From contig CAVRGJ010000007.1 of the NCBI GenBank assembly GCA_963720705.1, forward strand, positions 731,964 through 795,963: a DNA stretch of 64,000 bases, in the 5' to 3' direction. Within the stretch, counting starts at the first letter, position 1. Each line of letters begins with the position of its first letter. The notes beneath the pieces are model-generated. The model searched no databases. It saw only the letters and a program-made list of their open reading frames with translations, and was not told the origin of the DNA. Shown in pieces: positions 44,107-54,391 of this stretch. Position numbers and translations under genes: made by a program. This DNA is from DASWJZ01 sp963720705 (GTDB taxonomy: Bacteria > Pseudomonadota > Alphaproteobacteria > Rhizobiales > Afifellaceae).

Positions 44107-47100
44107 TCAGCGGTACTCGAATATCTTGCGGAAGATTCCAGGCGCGATGGCCGAGATCGGGTTCATCACGAGCTTTGGATCGTCGAGCGGCCCGTACATC
44201 TTGTAGGTGATGCCGAGAAGCCCCTCGTTGCGGCCGCCGCCGAGCAGCGCGCCGAGGATCGGGATCGCCCCGGCGATGTTGTTGATGCCGAAGGCGGGAA
44301 TGAAGGTGCCGCTCAGCGCCATCTTGCTGTCGGGGAGATTGATCGTGCCGCTGGCGGTCGCGCCGAGGGCGGAGCCGCGTAGCGCGGCCTCATCGATGGT
44401 GATGACCCAGCCCTTCTGCGTGAACGGAATCTTGAGCTGACTGAAGTGCATGTCATTCGACTGCTGCTGCGCATAGGCTTGTTCGTTCGGGTCGCTTGGC
44501 GGCGCCGCCGAGCGCACCGCCGAGGCTAGCGCATTTTCATCGATGATACGGAAGTCGCGCAGCATCGCGACGCCCGAGCCGGCGCCGCCGATTGGACCGC
44601 TATAGTCGACGACCAGGTTGCCGTCGGCGACGCGGCTATAGATGCCGGCGAAGCGGATCAGGGCGCCGCCTCCGTCGGCGAAGAGCCGGAATACACGGAC
44701 ATTACCCTCGCGACCGACGGTCCATTCGAACGGCTGGTCGGCATTGGTGAAGCCCTTCAGCGACACCACGTCGAGACCGTTCGCCGTGATCGTCATCCGT
44801 CCCGAGACGTTGGAAAGCGCGATGTCGTTTTGGCCGCGCACGACGTCGACATCGAAATCGACGTGGATCGGGAAGATGTCAGCCCCGCTCCCTCCGAAGC
44901 CGGAGCCGACGCCCTTTATGATCCCGCGTGCGTCGAGGCTCGCCCCGCGCACGCGAACGTCGTAGCCGTCGTTGTTGTTCGCCGCCACCGACACCGACAG
45001 CTGATCGCCGGAGCGCAGCGCTAGCTTCTCAAGCTCCATCGTCTTCACGCGTCCGTCCGGCCCAAGCGACATGGCGCCGCGCGCCTCGAAGCCCTTTCCG
45101 GAGAGCAGGAAGTTCGACACCTCCGTTCCCGTCGCTGTCTTCTCCATGACGAAGCTTGCGGTGGCGGGCACGCCCGGCCCTTTTTCCCAGCCGAGGAATG
45201 GCAGGCTGATCCGACTCTGTTTCAAATCGAGCGCGACCTGCTGGCGCGTCTCGCCCGAATGCGTGAGCGAGGCGAGGACCGGCCCGGTCAACAGGTTGCC
45301 GAAGGCGAAGCCGAGTCGCTTGCGGGCCGCCTCGTCGAGCTCCACCGTGACAGCCGAGGTGTCGGGCGCCGCGGTTCCGAGGATCAGGTCGACCGAGGCG
45401 TCGTAACCGTCGAGCTTGCCGAGGCCTTTGACCGTGTAGCTCTTCGGGCTCCCTTCGAGGACGAGGTCTGCGTCCTCGATCAGGCGGCCGTCGATCGGGT
45501 TTGTGCTGCTGAACTTCGAGAGCGCCAGGCGGAACGTCGGAATGACGTCAGAGAAGTCGCTTTCGTAGATCGGAATGTTGGCGTCCAGCGATAGCGCTGC
45601 GTCGCCGGTGATCCCGGAGGCGACGATTCCATGCTGGCGGGCGACCTTGAGCGGCGGCGTATCGGAAGCAACGGCGAGGGCCGCTGCCGAGCCGGCAAGC
45701 TCCAGATGCAGGTCGCCGCGCGGCTGGGCGCGGCCGAGTTCCGGTATGATGAGGGTCGTGCCGCCGGCCTGCAGCTCTCCCTCGCCCGCGACTTCCATGA
45801 CGCCGGTCTGCGCCCAGATACTGGCCGTGGCGTTCCCGAACGTGATTCCGCCGAGCGCCTTCTTGATGCTCGGGAACGTGGGAATCGGCGTGAACTCGGC
45901 ATTCTGGAAGGGCAGCGTGCCGACCAGCGCGGTTGCGGGAAGGACCTTGCCCCGATTGTCCGGCCCGATGCGATCGGGCGGAAGTGCAACCGTCAGCGTC
46001 GCCGGGCCGAGCGTGCCGTCCTTGACGTTGCGGTCGAACCAGAGCCGCGTCTTCGACGCGACGAAGGGCGGCCACAGCGCGCGCACCACGCCGGCCGGCA
46101 TCTGGGTGATTGAGAGCGCGAAGGAAAGGCCGGGCGTCGGCCCGGCAAGGCTCGCCTGCCCGATGACAGAGGCGGTCCCCTCAGGCGTCGCCAGGTCGAA
46201 GCGTTCGACGTCGATTCCGATACTGGAATAATTTATCCGCGCTAGCCCGCCGCCGCCGATCAAAGGGATGTCCTTTTCCGGGCCGATCGGAGTGGGAAGC
46301 GAGCCGCCGCGCACCCTGCAGATCAGTGCCATCGCCCCTGCGTCGGAGAGGTCGGCTACGCCTTCGAATTGAATGCGCCCGGTGCGCGCGCGCACCTCCG
46401 CGTTGGGGATCGACATGCGGTCGCCTGTCGCTTCGAGCACGAAGCCGATCGCCGTCCCATCGAGGTTCACCGCCTCGGTCCCGTTCAGCGACACCTCGCC
46501 GTCGGCCGTCGACAGCACCCCGCGCAACCCGAGGAAATTGCCGGCTTCGTCCTGCGCCATTCGCGCCTGCAGGGCGATGGTTGAGCGGAAGTAGGGCCCG
46601 CCTTGGGCGCCGGAAAGTTGCGGCACCAATGAAGTGACGGGAAGATCCTGGATCTCGACGCTGACCGTTGCGTCGCCGCTCCGTGTCTTGCGTCGCTCGA
46701 CTGTCAGGTCCCAGTCGTGCCCGCTCTTTTCCAGTATCTGTATCCAGGCCTTGCTGCGGGTGTCGCCGAGCGGCAGCCAGGATGCGTTGGCGATGGCGAG
46801 CGAAGGGCCGGCGAATTGGTCGTCGAAATGGATCGACGCATCCGTGATCGCGACCTCCTTGAGGCCGGCATCGCGCATGATCGTGTCGGCTTTGATGACC
46901 TGCTCCATGAACGCCGTGGAAGCATGCCGGATCAGGTCGGCGCCGCTTCCCTCGTGCGCCATGCGCGGCGCCGCGCTGACGCCGATCGTAACCCCCGATG
47001 CCTTCACCGAATTCAGGCTGATCTGGCCGCCGAAGAGGACCTTGGCGGACGAGGTCGTGGTGAGCTCCTTCGCTGAGACCGCCGCGATGCCGGGCAGCGA

Positions 47101-47400
47101 CAGCTCCACGTCCCTGATGCGAAGGATGACCCCGTCCGTGTCGCGATAGGCAAAGGCGGTCGACCCGACCTTCACCCGCGCCCCGGCGGGGAGCCCCTGC
47201 TCGATCGCCGCCTCCATGCGGCCCGTCAGGAAGCCGAGGCCGATCGAGGCGTGGGTGATCTGCCAGTAGAGGCCGCCGACAGCCAACCCGAGGACGAGGA
47301 CGAAGATGCCGAAGCCCGCCGCGATCCGATGGAAGAGCCGCCGCCGCCGCGCGACGACGATCAACTCGGGATCCTCTATTTCGTGCGTGACCTTGAGCAT
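44107..47400 (-). CDS. large AsmA-like / DUF3971 envelope protein
   Basis: About 1097 residues: a short basic cytosolic N-terminus (VVARRRRLFHRIAAG), one membrane helix (FGIFVLVLGLAVGGLYW), then a very long beta-strand-rich periplasmic region of repeated domains related to AsmA/TamB/YhdP proteins. The C-terminal AsmA_2-like domain has LDARGIIKGVGSG, GFTNADQPFEWTVG, FRIIDENALASAVR and GSALGATASGTINL. Relatives form bridges that move phospholipids between membranes, so a lipid-transfer role is an inference from the family. The ATG at 47400 (MLKVTHEIEDPEL) is preferred; the frame opens at 47418. It is divergent from bcp. Confidence 0.85.
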   Translation of the reverse strand: MLKVTHEIEDPELIVVARRRRLFHRIAAGFGIFVLVLGLAVGGLYWQITHASIGLGFLTGRMEAAIEQGLPAGARVKVGSTAFAYRDTDGVILRIRDVELSLPGIAAVSAKELTTTSSAKVLFGGQISLNSVKASGVTIGVSAAPRMAHEGSGADLIRHASTAFMEQVIKADTIMRDAGLKEVAITDASIHFDDQFAGPSLAIANASWLPLGDTRSKAWIQILEKSGHDWDLTVERRKTRSGDATVSVEIQDLPVTSLVPQLSGAQGGPYFRSTIALQARMAQDEAGNFLGLRGVLSTADGEVSLNGTEAVNLDGTAIGFVLEATGDRMSIPNAEVRARTGRIQFEGVADLSDAGAMALICRVRGGSLPTPIGPEKDIPLIGGGGLARINYSSIGIDVERFDLATPEGTASVIGQASLAGPTPGLSFALSITQMPAGVVRALWPPFVASKTRLWFDRNVKDGTLGPATLTVALPPDRIGPDNRGKVLPATALVGTLPFQNAEFTPIPTFPSIKKALGGITFGNATASIWAQTGVMEVAGEGELQAGGTTLIIPELGRAQPRGDLHLELAGSAAALAVASDTPPLKVARQHGIVASGITGDAALSLDANIPIYESDFSDVIPTFRLALSKFSSTNPIDGRLIEDADLVLEGSPKSYTVKGLGKLDGYDASVDLILGTAAPDTSAVTVELDEAARKRLGFAFGNLLTGPVLASLTHSGETRQQVALDLKQSRISLPFLGWEKGPGVPATASFVMEKTATGTEVSNFLLSGKGFEARGAMSLGPDGRVKTMELEKLALRSGDQLSVSVAANNNDGYDVRVRGASLDARGIIKGVGSGFGGSGADIFPIHVDFDVDVVRGQNDIALSNVSGRMTITANGLDVVSLKGFTNADQPFEWTVGREGNVRVFRLFADGGGALIRFAGIYSRVADGNLVVDYSGPIGGAGSGVAMLRDFRIIDENALASAVRSAAPPSDPNEQAYAQQQSNDMHFSQLKIPFTQKGWVITIDEAALRGSALGATASGTINLPDSKMALSGTFIPAFGINNIAGAIPILGALLGGGRNEGLLGITYKMYGPLDDPKLVMNPISAIAPGIFRKIFEYR

Positions 47401-47530
47401 ATTCTTGGGGCGCGGCAAATCCTGTCGCGGACGGCGGTTTCCACTCTATACGATTCAAGCCGTTAGGGGAGCGGTCTCTGCAGACGCCCCGAAATACTGC
47501 TTTGCGCCAAATGTTGACCCGAGGATGACC

Positions 47531-48034
47531 ATGAGCACCACGTTGAAGGAGGGCGACAAGGCCCCCGATTTCGATCTCCCGACCGATGGCGGCGGCCGCT
47601 TCCGCCTGAGCAAACACCGCGGCAAGGCCGTCGTCGTCTATTTCTACCCGAAAGACGACACGTCAGGTTGCACGAAGGAAGCAATCGATTTCACCGCCAG
47701 CAAGGCTGCGTTCGACCGCCTGGGGACGCTCGTCGTCGGCATCTCGCCCGACGGGCCCGGCGAGCATGACAAGTTCAAGGCGAAGCACGACCTCTCGATC
47801 GCCCTCGCCGCCGACGAGGAGAAGAGCGTGGCAAACGCCTATGGCGTTTGGGTGGAGAAGTCGATGTACGGGCGGAAGTACATGGGGGTCGAGCGCTCGA
47901 CCTTCCTCGTCGACGGCGGCGGCACGATCGCCAGGGCCTGGCGGAGCGTGAAGGTCCCCGGGCACGTTGTGGAGGTTCTCGATGCGGCCCGCGCGCTTGC
48001 GGCGAAGTCAGGCAAGCCGAGCAAATCGGGCTGA
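47531..48034 (+). CDS. bcp: thioredoxin-dependent peroxiredoxin Bcp
   Basis: Reduces hydroperoxides. 167 residues with the thioredoxin-fold pattern GDKAPDFDLPTDGGG, VVYFYPKDDTSGCTKEAIDF and VERSTFLVDGGGTIARAW. The peroxidatic Cys is in SGCTKEA (about residue 46); the resolving Cys five residues later in some Bcp proteins is absent (Ile at that position), so it is probably a 1-Cys type. GAGGATG precedes the ATG at 47531; an ATG at 47525 is possible. Confidence 0.95.
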   Translation: MSTTLKEGDKAPDFDLPTDGGGRFRLSKHRGKAVVVYFYPKDDTSGCTKEAIDFTASKAAFDRLGTLVVGISPDGPGEHDKFKAKHDLSIALAADEEKSVANAYGVWVEKSMYGRKYMGVERSTFLVDGGGTIARAWRSVKVPGHVVEVLDAARALAAKSGKPSKSG

Positions 48035-48086
48035 GACAACCGATCGTTAACCATAAGGCACCAATGATCGGCGCACCGAATCCCGT

Positions 48087-49397
48087 GTGCGTTCGATCAT
48101 GGTGCATCCAAGTCAGCGAAGCCCGCACTATTCCCCGCGCAAGCCGGCCTGGAGCCTGACCTTCCGGCGCGGCGGAAAGACGCGCAGCTATCCGATCCGG
48201 CCCTGGCTTGTCGGCTCCACCTTCGGCGTCCTTAGTCTCCTCCTCGTCACCTATGTCGCGGCGACTGCTTACCTCGTCTATCGCGACGACCTGCTCGGCG
48301 CGGCGGTATCGCGCCAGGTCAGGATGCAATACGCCTACGAGGAGCGGATCGCCGCGCTTCGCGCCGAGCTCGACCGCGTGAGCAGCCGCCACGCCGTGCA
48401 GACGGAGGGCGTGGAGCAGCAGCTCTCACGGCTGCTCGATCAGCAAGCGACGATTGAGGAGCGCCAGTCGACACTCGACGCGCTGGTTGGCCAGGCGCGC
48501 GCTGCGGGCGTCGCCCTGACGGAGGGCCCGGCGCCCGTCCCGCGCGCACGTCCGGACGACGCGGCAGGCGGTGCGACCGACGCTGACGGCGGAGACGCGG
48601 GGCCGCTCAGCTATCTCCCGGAGACCCCCACCGACGACGTGGTCTCGCGCACGCTTCTGAAGGGCAAGCGGAGTGGACACGAGATCGCGCTCTCCGGCGG
48701 CATCCGCCCGGTGCTCGCGCACATCGGTTCGTCGCTCGACCAGGTGGAAACGAAACAGTCGGCGGCGCTCGACGCTCTAACCAACGCCGCCGGCGGCGAA
48801 GAGGACAGGCTGACCTCGGCGCTGATGACGATCGGCGCCAAGGTCGCCGGGCCGGCGAACTCCGACACCGAGGCGGAAGGCGGCCCGTTCATTCCCGTCG
48901 AGGGCCTTCATTTCGTCGAGCGCGCCGCGCTCACGAAGAAGACGCTCGACGGAATCGAAACCCTCCGCCGCGACGCTTCTGCACTCCCGGTGCGAGTTCC
49001 GGTAAAAGCGCTCTATCTTTCGAGCCGCTTCGGCTTTCGCGTCGATCCGTTCCTGAAGCGGCCGGCTTTCCACGCCGGCATCGACTTCGTCGCGGAGACG
49101 GGAACGCTTGTCCATGCGACCGCGCCCGGCACGGTCGTCTCCGCCGGCCTGAACGGCGGCTACGGCGAGATGGTGGAGATCGCGCACGCCGATGGGATCA
49201 GCACCCGCTACGGACATCTGTCGGCGATACTTGTGACGCCAGGCATGCACGTCGACGCGGGGACGCCGATCGGTCGCGTGGGCTCCACCGGTCGCTCCAC
49301 CGGTCCGCATCTCCACTACGAGACGCGGCGCAACGGCGAGGCGATCGATCCCGCGCTCTACCTCGCCGCCGGAAAGGCCCTCGGGCCGCCCGGCTAG
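48087..49397 (+). CDS. membrane-anchored M23-family peptidase
   Basis: About 436 residues (start 48087 GTG, or 48099 ATG at MVHPSQR). One membrane helix (WLVGSTFGVLSLLLVTYVAA) is followed by a coiled coil (about 75-140, with ERIAALRAELDRVSS and RLLDQQATIEERQSTL), a low-complexity Ala/Asp linker, and a C-terminal M23 (LytM) domain with SSRFGFRVDPF, the zinc ligands in HAGIDF and HLHYE, and RVGSTGRSTGPHLHYETRRNG. The zinc residues are intact, so it may be an active peptidoglycan endopeptidase. Similar proteins in rhizobia act in polar growth. Its 3' end overlaps the convergent prfB stop by 4 bases. Confidence 0.92.
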   Translation: MRSIMVHPSQRSPHYSPRKPAWSLTFRRGGKTRSYPIRPWLVGSTFGVLSLLLVTYVAATAYLVYRDDLLGAAVSRQVRMQYAYEERIAALRAELDRVSSRHAVQTEGVEQQLSRLLDQQATIEERQSTLDALVGQARAAGVALTEGPAPVPRARPDDAAGGATDADGGDAGPLSYLPETPTDDVVSRTLLKGKRSGHEIALSGGIRPVLAHIGSSLDQVETKQSAALDALTNAAGGEEDRLTSALMTIGAKVAGPANSDTEAEGGPFIPVEGLHFVERAALTKKTLDGIETLRRDASALPVRVPVKALYLSSRFGFRVDPFLKRPAFHAGIDFVAETGTLVHATAPGTVVSAGLNGGYGEMVEIAHADGISTRYGHLSAILVTPGMHVDAGTPIGRVGSTGRSTGPHLHYETRRNGEAIDPALYLAAGKALGPPG

Positions 49398-50531
49398 TTT
49401 AGCTCGGCGCCCTCGCCTGCCCCGCCCGGGCTTCCGGTGATGCGCTGCGCGAGCGAAGCTTCCATGAATTGGTCGAGGTCGCCGTCGAGCACGTTTCCGG
49501 GCGACGTGCTTTCGACGCCGGTGCGCAGGTCCTTCACCAGCTGATAGGGCTGCAGCACATAGGAGCGTATCTGGTGGCCCCAGCCGATCTCGGTTTTGGC
49601 GGCTTCCGTTGCCATCGCCGCCTCCTCGCGCTTCTTCAGCTCCGCCTCGTAGAGGCGCGCGCGGAGCATCTCCCAGGCGGTGGCGCGGTTCTTGTGTTGC
49701 GAACGCTCGCTCTGGCAGGCGACAGCGATGCCGGTCGGGATGTGAGTCAGACGCACCGCGGAGTCGGTCGTGTTGACGTGCTGCCCGCCCGCTCCGGAGG
49801 AGCGATAGGTGTCGGTGCGGACGTCGCCCTCGTTGATCTCGACGTTGATGGAATCGTCGACCACCGGATAGACCCAGACGCTGGCGAAGCTGGTGTGGCG
49901 GCGGGCATTGGAATCGAACGGCGAGATGCGCACCAGTCGGTGCACGCCGGATTCCGTCTTCAGCCAGCCATAGGCGTTGCCGCCTTTGACCTGGATTGTC
50001 GCCGACTTGATGCCGGCCTGCTCGCCGTCCTGATACTCAAGGATCTCGACCTTCGATCCGCGCCGCTCCGCCCAGCGCGTATACATGCGCAGAAGCATCT
50101 CGGCCCAGTCCTGGCTCTCGGTGCCGCCCGCACCGGCATGGATTTCGAGATAGGCGTCGTTGTGATCGGCTTCGCCGGAGAGAAGCGTTTCGACCTGGCG
50201 GCGGGTCATGTGGCGCGCGAGCCGCTCGATCGCGCCTTCCGCCTCCGCGACGATGGACTTGTCGCCGTCCGCCTCGCCGAGCTCGATCAACCCGATATTG
50301 TCGTCAAGCTCGCGCTCCGCCGTCTTGACCGCTGCGATGGCGTCGTCGAGGTGCTGGCGCTCGCGCATCACGGCCTGCGCTTCCTCCGGCCTATTCCAGA
50401 GGTCGGGGCTCTCGACGCGCGCGTTCAGTTCTGCGAGACGGCGCTCGGCGACATCCCAGTCAAAGATGCCTCCGGATCAGCGCCACGGCGGCGCGGATTT
50501 CGTCGACGAGCGCCTCTGTCTCGGCCCGCAT
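49394..50531 (-). CDS. prfB: peptide chain release factor 2, programmed +1 frameshift
   Basis: Recognises UAA and UGA stop codons. The first 23 codons (50531 to 50463, MRAETEALVDEIRAAVALIR...) end at an in-frame TGA (50460-50462). Shifting +1 on CTT TGA C continues as DWDVAERRLAELNARV and then runs to 49394. The body has the anticodon-mimic region GQHVNTTDSAVRLTHIPTG with the peptidyl-hydrolase GGQ in SSGAGGQHVN. The RF2 stop-recognition SPF is present in VRISPFDSNARRH. The whole product is about 378 residues. The gene follows mrcA by 92 bases on the same strand. Confidence 0.95.
50460..50474 (-). promoter_or_regulatory. RF2 autoregulatory frameshift site
   Basis: On the minus strand CGGAGG-CAT-CTT-TGA-C: an internal Shine-Dalgarno (50469-50474), 3 bases, then the CTT slip codon (50463-50465) and the UGA stop (50460-50462). 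The spacing equals that of the E. coli prfB site (AGGGGG-TAT-CTT-TGA-C). Low RF2 slows termination and favours the +1 shift. Confidence 0.95.
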
Positions 50532-50623
50532 TGCTCAAATCTCCAAACGTCGTGTCCCTCTCACGCAGGAGGCGCGGAACTCGCTCCGCGCCTTGCGACC
50601 GAGAGGTGGGAACTCGAATTTGC

Positions 50624-53054
50624 CTAGTAAAGCCCGCCGGTGCCGGTGGCAACCGCGCGGTCCGCCTCCGGCGAGACCGCCTCGGGAATCCCCATCGTGT
50701 CCTGGTAGCCGATGATGGAATAGGTGGTCGGTGGCGCCGTTCCCGGCTTGAACGCCTCGAGGATCACGTCGGGGTCGCCGGCTTGCGCGCGGAGTCCGGT
50801 GCGGCGGTCGATCGGGATCAGGTCGATGCCCGGCGGAACCTGGAACTCTTTCGGCGGCTGATCCTCGAGTGCCGCCTTCATGAACTCCACGAAGATCGGC
50901 GCCGCGAGCACGCCGCCGGTCTGACCGCGTCCCATCGGCCGCGGCTTGTCGTAGCCGATGAAGACGCCGCAGACGAGATCGGGCGAGAAGCCGACGAACC
51001 AGGCGTCCTTCTCGTCGTTTGTCGTGCCGGTCTTGCCGGCGATCGGCTTGCCGACCTTCTGCACGACGGTCGCCGTGCCGCGCTTCACCACGCCCTCCAT
51101 CATGGAGGTGATCTGGTAGGCGGTCATCGGATCGAGCACCTGCTCGCGGTCGTCGATGAGCGTCGGCTCGGGCTGGCCGGTCCAGCCGGTGGCGTCGCAG
51201 CCCTCGCACTTGCGTTGGTCATGCTGGTAGATGGTTCGCCCAAAGCGGTCCTGGATGCGGTCGATCAGCGTGGCGTTGATCTTCTTGCCGCCGTCGGCGA
51301 TCGTCGCGTAGGCGGTGACGAGCCGCATCACGGTGGTCTCGCCGGCGCCGATCGCCATTGGCAGATAGGGTGCAAGATTGTCATAGATGCCGAAGCGCTT
51401 GGCGTATTCGACCACGAGCGGCATGCCCATGTCCTGCGCCAGCCTGACGGTCATGACGTTGCGCGACTTCTCGATTCCCGTCCGAAGCGTCGCCGGCCCA
51501 TAGAACTTGCCGCCGTAGTTTTGCGGCGTCCACACATCGTTGCCGGCGTGGATCTCGATCGGCGCATCCATGACCACGGAGGACGGGGTGTAGCCGTTGT
51601 CGAGTGCCGCGGAATAGACGAACGGCTTGAACGCCGAGCCCGGCTGTCGCCACGCCTGGGTGGCGCGGTTGAACTCGCTTTCGGCAAACGAAAAGCCGCC
51701 CTGCATGGCAAGAACGCGGCCCGTATGCGGGTCCATGGCAATGATCGCGCCCTCGATCTCGGGCACCTGGTGGAGCTTGAAGGTGTCCGGCTGGTCGGCG
51801 AGCGCCTCTACATAGACGACGTCGCCGGGCTTCAGCACCGAGCCGACATTCGTGAGCCCGCTCTTCGCCCACTTCATTTCCGCAAGGGGAATCGTCCCCT
51901 TCTCGCGCTCCGTCGAAAGCGATCCGTTTGGAAGCGTCGGCGGCTGCAAACCAACAGTCGCCGTGTCGCCCGTCGTTTCCAGTACCGACCGCAAGCCGCC
52001 ATTCCGGCACGTCCGAGAGCGCTTGTACGCGCCCGAGCGGCTCGCCCCAGTCGCCGGATATATCGATGGTCGTCACCGGGCCACGATAGCCGCGCTTCTC
52101 ATCAAATCTGATCAGGCCGTCGTGCAGCGCCTTGCGGGCGAGCACCTGCAGCTTCGGATCGAGCGTGGTGCGGACCGAGAGGCCGCCCTCGTAAAGCTTC
52201 TCGCTCCCGTACATGTCGATCAGGTCGCGCCGCACCTCCTCGGCGAAGAATTCGGAGGCGAAGAGGTAGTTGCTGCGCGTGCGCGGGGTTACGACGAGCG
52301 GGCTGTTCTTCGCAGCCTCCCCGTCGGCGGCGCGGATGTAGCCGTTCTCGACCATGCGGTCGATCACCCAGTTCCGGCGCTCGACCGCGCGATCCTCATG
52401 GCGGAAGGGATTATAGTTCTCCGGCGCTTTCGGCAGCGCCGCGAGATAGGCCGCCTCGCCGATGGTCAGCTGGTTGACGGGCTTGTCGAAGTAGTTGAGC
52501 GCCGCGGCCGCCACGCCGTAGGAGCCGAGGCCGAGATAAATCTCGTTCAGGTAGAGCTCGAAGATCTTGTCCTTCGAGTAGGCCTGCTCGATCCTGAGCG
52601 CGAGCAGCGCCTCCTTGATCTTGCGCTCGTAGGAGACCTCCCCTGTGAGGAGGAAGTTCTTCGCCACCTGCTGGGTGATGGTGGATGCGCCGACCGGTCG
52701 TTTGCCCGAGCCGCGATTGCGGAAGTTGACGACGGCGGCGCGCAGTATGCCGGCGACGTCGAGGCCGTCGTGCTCGTAGAAGTTCTTGTCTTCCGCCGAG
52801 AGGAACGCAGCCTTGATCAGATCGGGGACGGCTTGGATCGGGAGATAGAGGCGCCGCTCGCGCGCATGCTCCGCCATCAGCTGGCCGTCGGCCGCGTGGA
52901 TGCGTGTCATCACCGGCGGCTCGTACTGGGCCAGACTGTCGTAGTCGGGCAAGTCGGCGTTGAACGTCTGCAGGAGAACGCCCGCGGCCACAGCGAGACT
53001 GAGAAGCATGAAGGCTCCTATCCCGAAGACGTAGCCTAGTATCCTTAATAACAT
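50624..53054 (-). CDS. mrcA: penicillin-binding protein 1A (one frameshift)
   Basis: Bifunctional glycosyltransferase/transpeptidase for peptidoglycan. The membrane anchor is GAFMLLSLAVAAGVLL. The GT51 domain has AEDKNFYEHDGLDVAGILRA (catalytic Glu), GASTITQQVAKNF, KIKEALLALRIE and YLNEIYLG. The transpeptidase domain has the Ser-x-x-Lys of PGSAFKPF, the S-x-N of EKSRNVM and the K-T-G of AGKTGTTN. The frame changes near 51985. Removing one base there reads ...PEWRLAVVLETTGDTA... and gives 809 residues, normal for alphaproteobacterial PBP1A. Upstream lies the amidase gene, downstream prfB. Confidence 0.92.
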
Positions 53055-53206
53055 GAATCAGGGCGCCTTAGCGGAATCAGCTAGTCAATTGCCTGTCCGC
53101 TTCTTGGATTTTTATGATGAAACTGAGGCGAAATGCCAAGGAATTCAGCGGATTTACAGGGCTTTTTGAGAAGCTAACGCGATGTTGTCCAAATGCAACG
53201 ACCCGC

Positions 53207-54391
53207 TCACTGCCCGGCCGTCTGGCTCCCGACCAGAAACCCCTCGATCGCGCGCGCAACGGTCTCCGCTTCTCCGGCCGGCCAGTTGTTGGAACTGAAG
53301 AGCTTCTCGTCGTCCGGATTGGAGAGGTAGCCGAGCTCAAGCAGCACGGAAGGCACGTCCGGCGCCTTGAGAACGCGGAAGGCTGCCCGCCGCCACGGAT
53401 TGGAGTTGAGCGCCACTTGCCCGCGCATGTCGGAGACCAGCGATTTCGCGAAGCGGACCGAGACGTTCTTGGTCTCGCGGCGCGCGAGATCGAAGAGGAT
53501 GTCGGCCACGTCGTCAGGCTGGTCCTCAAGCGCCAGGCCGGCCAGGATGTCGGAGCGGTTCTCATGCTCCGCGAGCGCCTGGGCAAGCGCGTCGGAGGCG
53601 TCTTCCGACAGCGTGTAGACCGTCGCGCCGCGGACGTATCGCTCGCGCACCGTGTCGGCGTGGACGGAGACAAAGAGGGCGGCCTTGTGCGTTCGCCCAA
53701 CCTCGACCCGGTCGGCGAGCGAAAGGAAACTGTCGTCGGTTCGCGTCAAGACCGGCTCAAGCTTGCCGCCGGCCTGCAATTGGCGTGCGAGCTCCAAGGC
53801 GAACTTGAGCGTGATGTCCTTTTCGAGAGTGCCGTCCTTGCCGACGGCTCCTGAGTCGATGCCGCCATGGCCGGCGTCGATGACGACGACCGGAAGTCCG
53901 CTCGTCGTGGGCGCCGGTTCCTGGATGCGCGGAGCCATGTCACGCGGCGGACGGTCGCGAAGGGCCGCCGCCGCGAACGCTTCCTCGGTGGTCGGCGCCA
54001 TATCGACCACGAACCGCGCCGGCTGCGTTCCGATCGGGTCGAGCACGAAACTGTTCACGATCTCGACTGGACCGGTCAGGTCGAGCACGACACGTGCCTT
54101 TCCGGGCGCGATCAGACCGTAGCGATAGTCGCTGACGAGGCCACGGCCTTCACCCGGCTTTGCGGGGCCGGTGAAACCGACGTCCGGCATGTCGATCACG
54201 AGCCGGTTGGGATTGGCCAGCCTGAGCAGGTGGTAGTCGGGGCTTTTCGACAAGTCGATGACGAAGCGCGTGCGGCTGGCGTCGCCGACGATGCGCATCG
54301 CGTCGACAAGATTCTGCGGGGCGCCGCCGGCGATCCCCGCGGCAAGGATTGCGAGCGCGGCAACGACAATGAGGCGCAGCGTCAGGCGCAT
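53207..54391 (-). CDS. N-acetylmuramoyl-L-alanine amidase (AmiC-type)
   Basis: Periplasmic zinc amidase that cleaves the bond between MurNAc and the stem peptide during cell separation. 394 residues: a signal peptide (LIVVAALAILAAGIAGG), an AMIN localisation domain (about 30-150, with RTRFVIDLSKSPDYHL and RLVIDMPDV), and an Amidase_3 domain (about 168-385) with zinc ligands in VVIDAGHGGIDSG, the Glu of GTLEKDITL and the His of VSVHADTV. The catalytic Glu region PSVLLELGYLSNPDDE is present. It lies upstream of mrcA on the same strand with 152 bases between. Confidence 0.94.
   Translation of the reverse strand: MRLTLRLIVVAALAILAAGIAGGAPQNLVDAMRIVGDASRTRFVIDLSKSPDYHLLRLANPNRLVIDMPDVGFTGPAKPGEGRGLVSDYRYGLIAPGKARVVLDLTGPVEIVNSFVLDPIGTQPARFVVDMAPTTEEAFAAAALRDRPPRDMAPRIQEPAPTTSGLPVVVIDAGHGGIDSGAVGKDGTLEKDITLKFALELARQLQAGGKLEPVLTRTDDSFLSLADRVEVGRTHKAALFVSVHADTVRERYVRGATVYTLSEDASDALAQALAEHENRSDILAGLALEDQPDDVADILFDLARRETKNVSVRFAKSLVSDMRGQVALNSNPWRRAAFRVLKAPDVPSVLLELGYLSNPDDEKLFSSNNWPAGEAETVARAIEGFLVGSQTAGQ

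Noticed and set aside
46181..47617. A 478-codon minus-strand frame overlapping the AsmA-like gene
   Set aside because: Different frame of the same strand; the AsmA-like frame has the membrane helix, coherent beta-rich composition and C-terminal family motifs.
49469..52111. An 880-codon open frame on the plus strand
   Set aside because: Antisense to prfB and mrcA, both of which have complete catalytic motifs on the minus strand.
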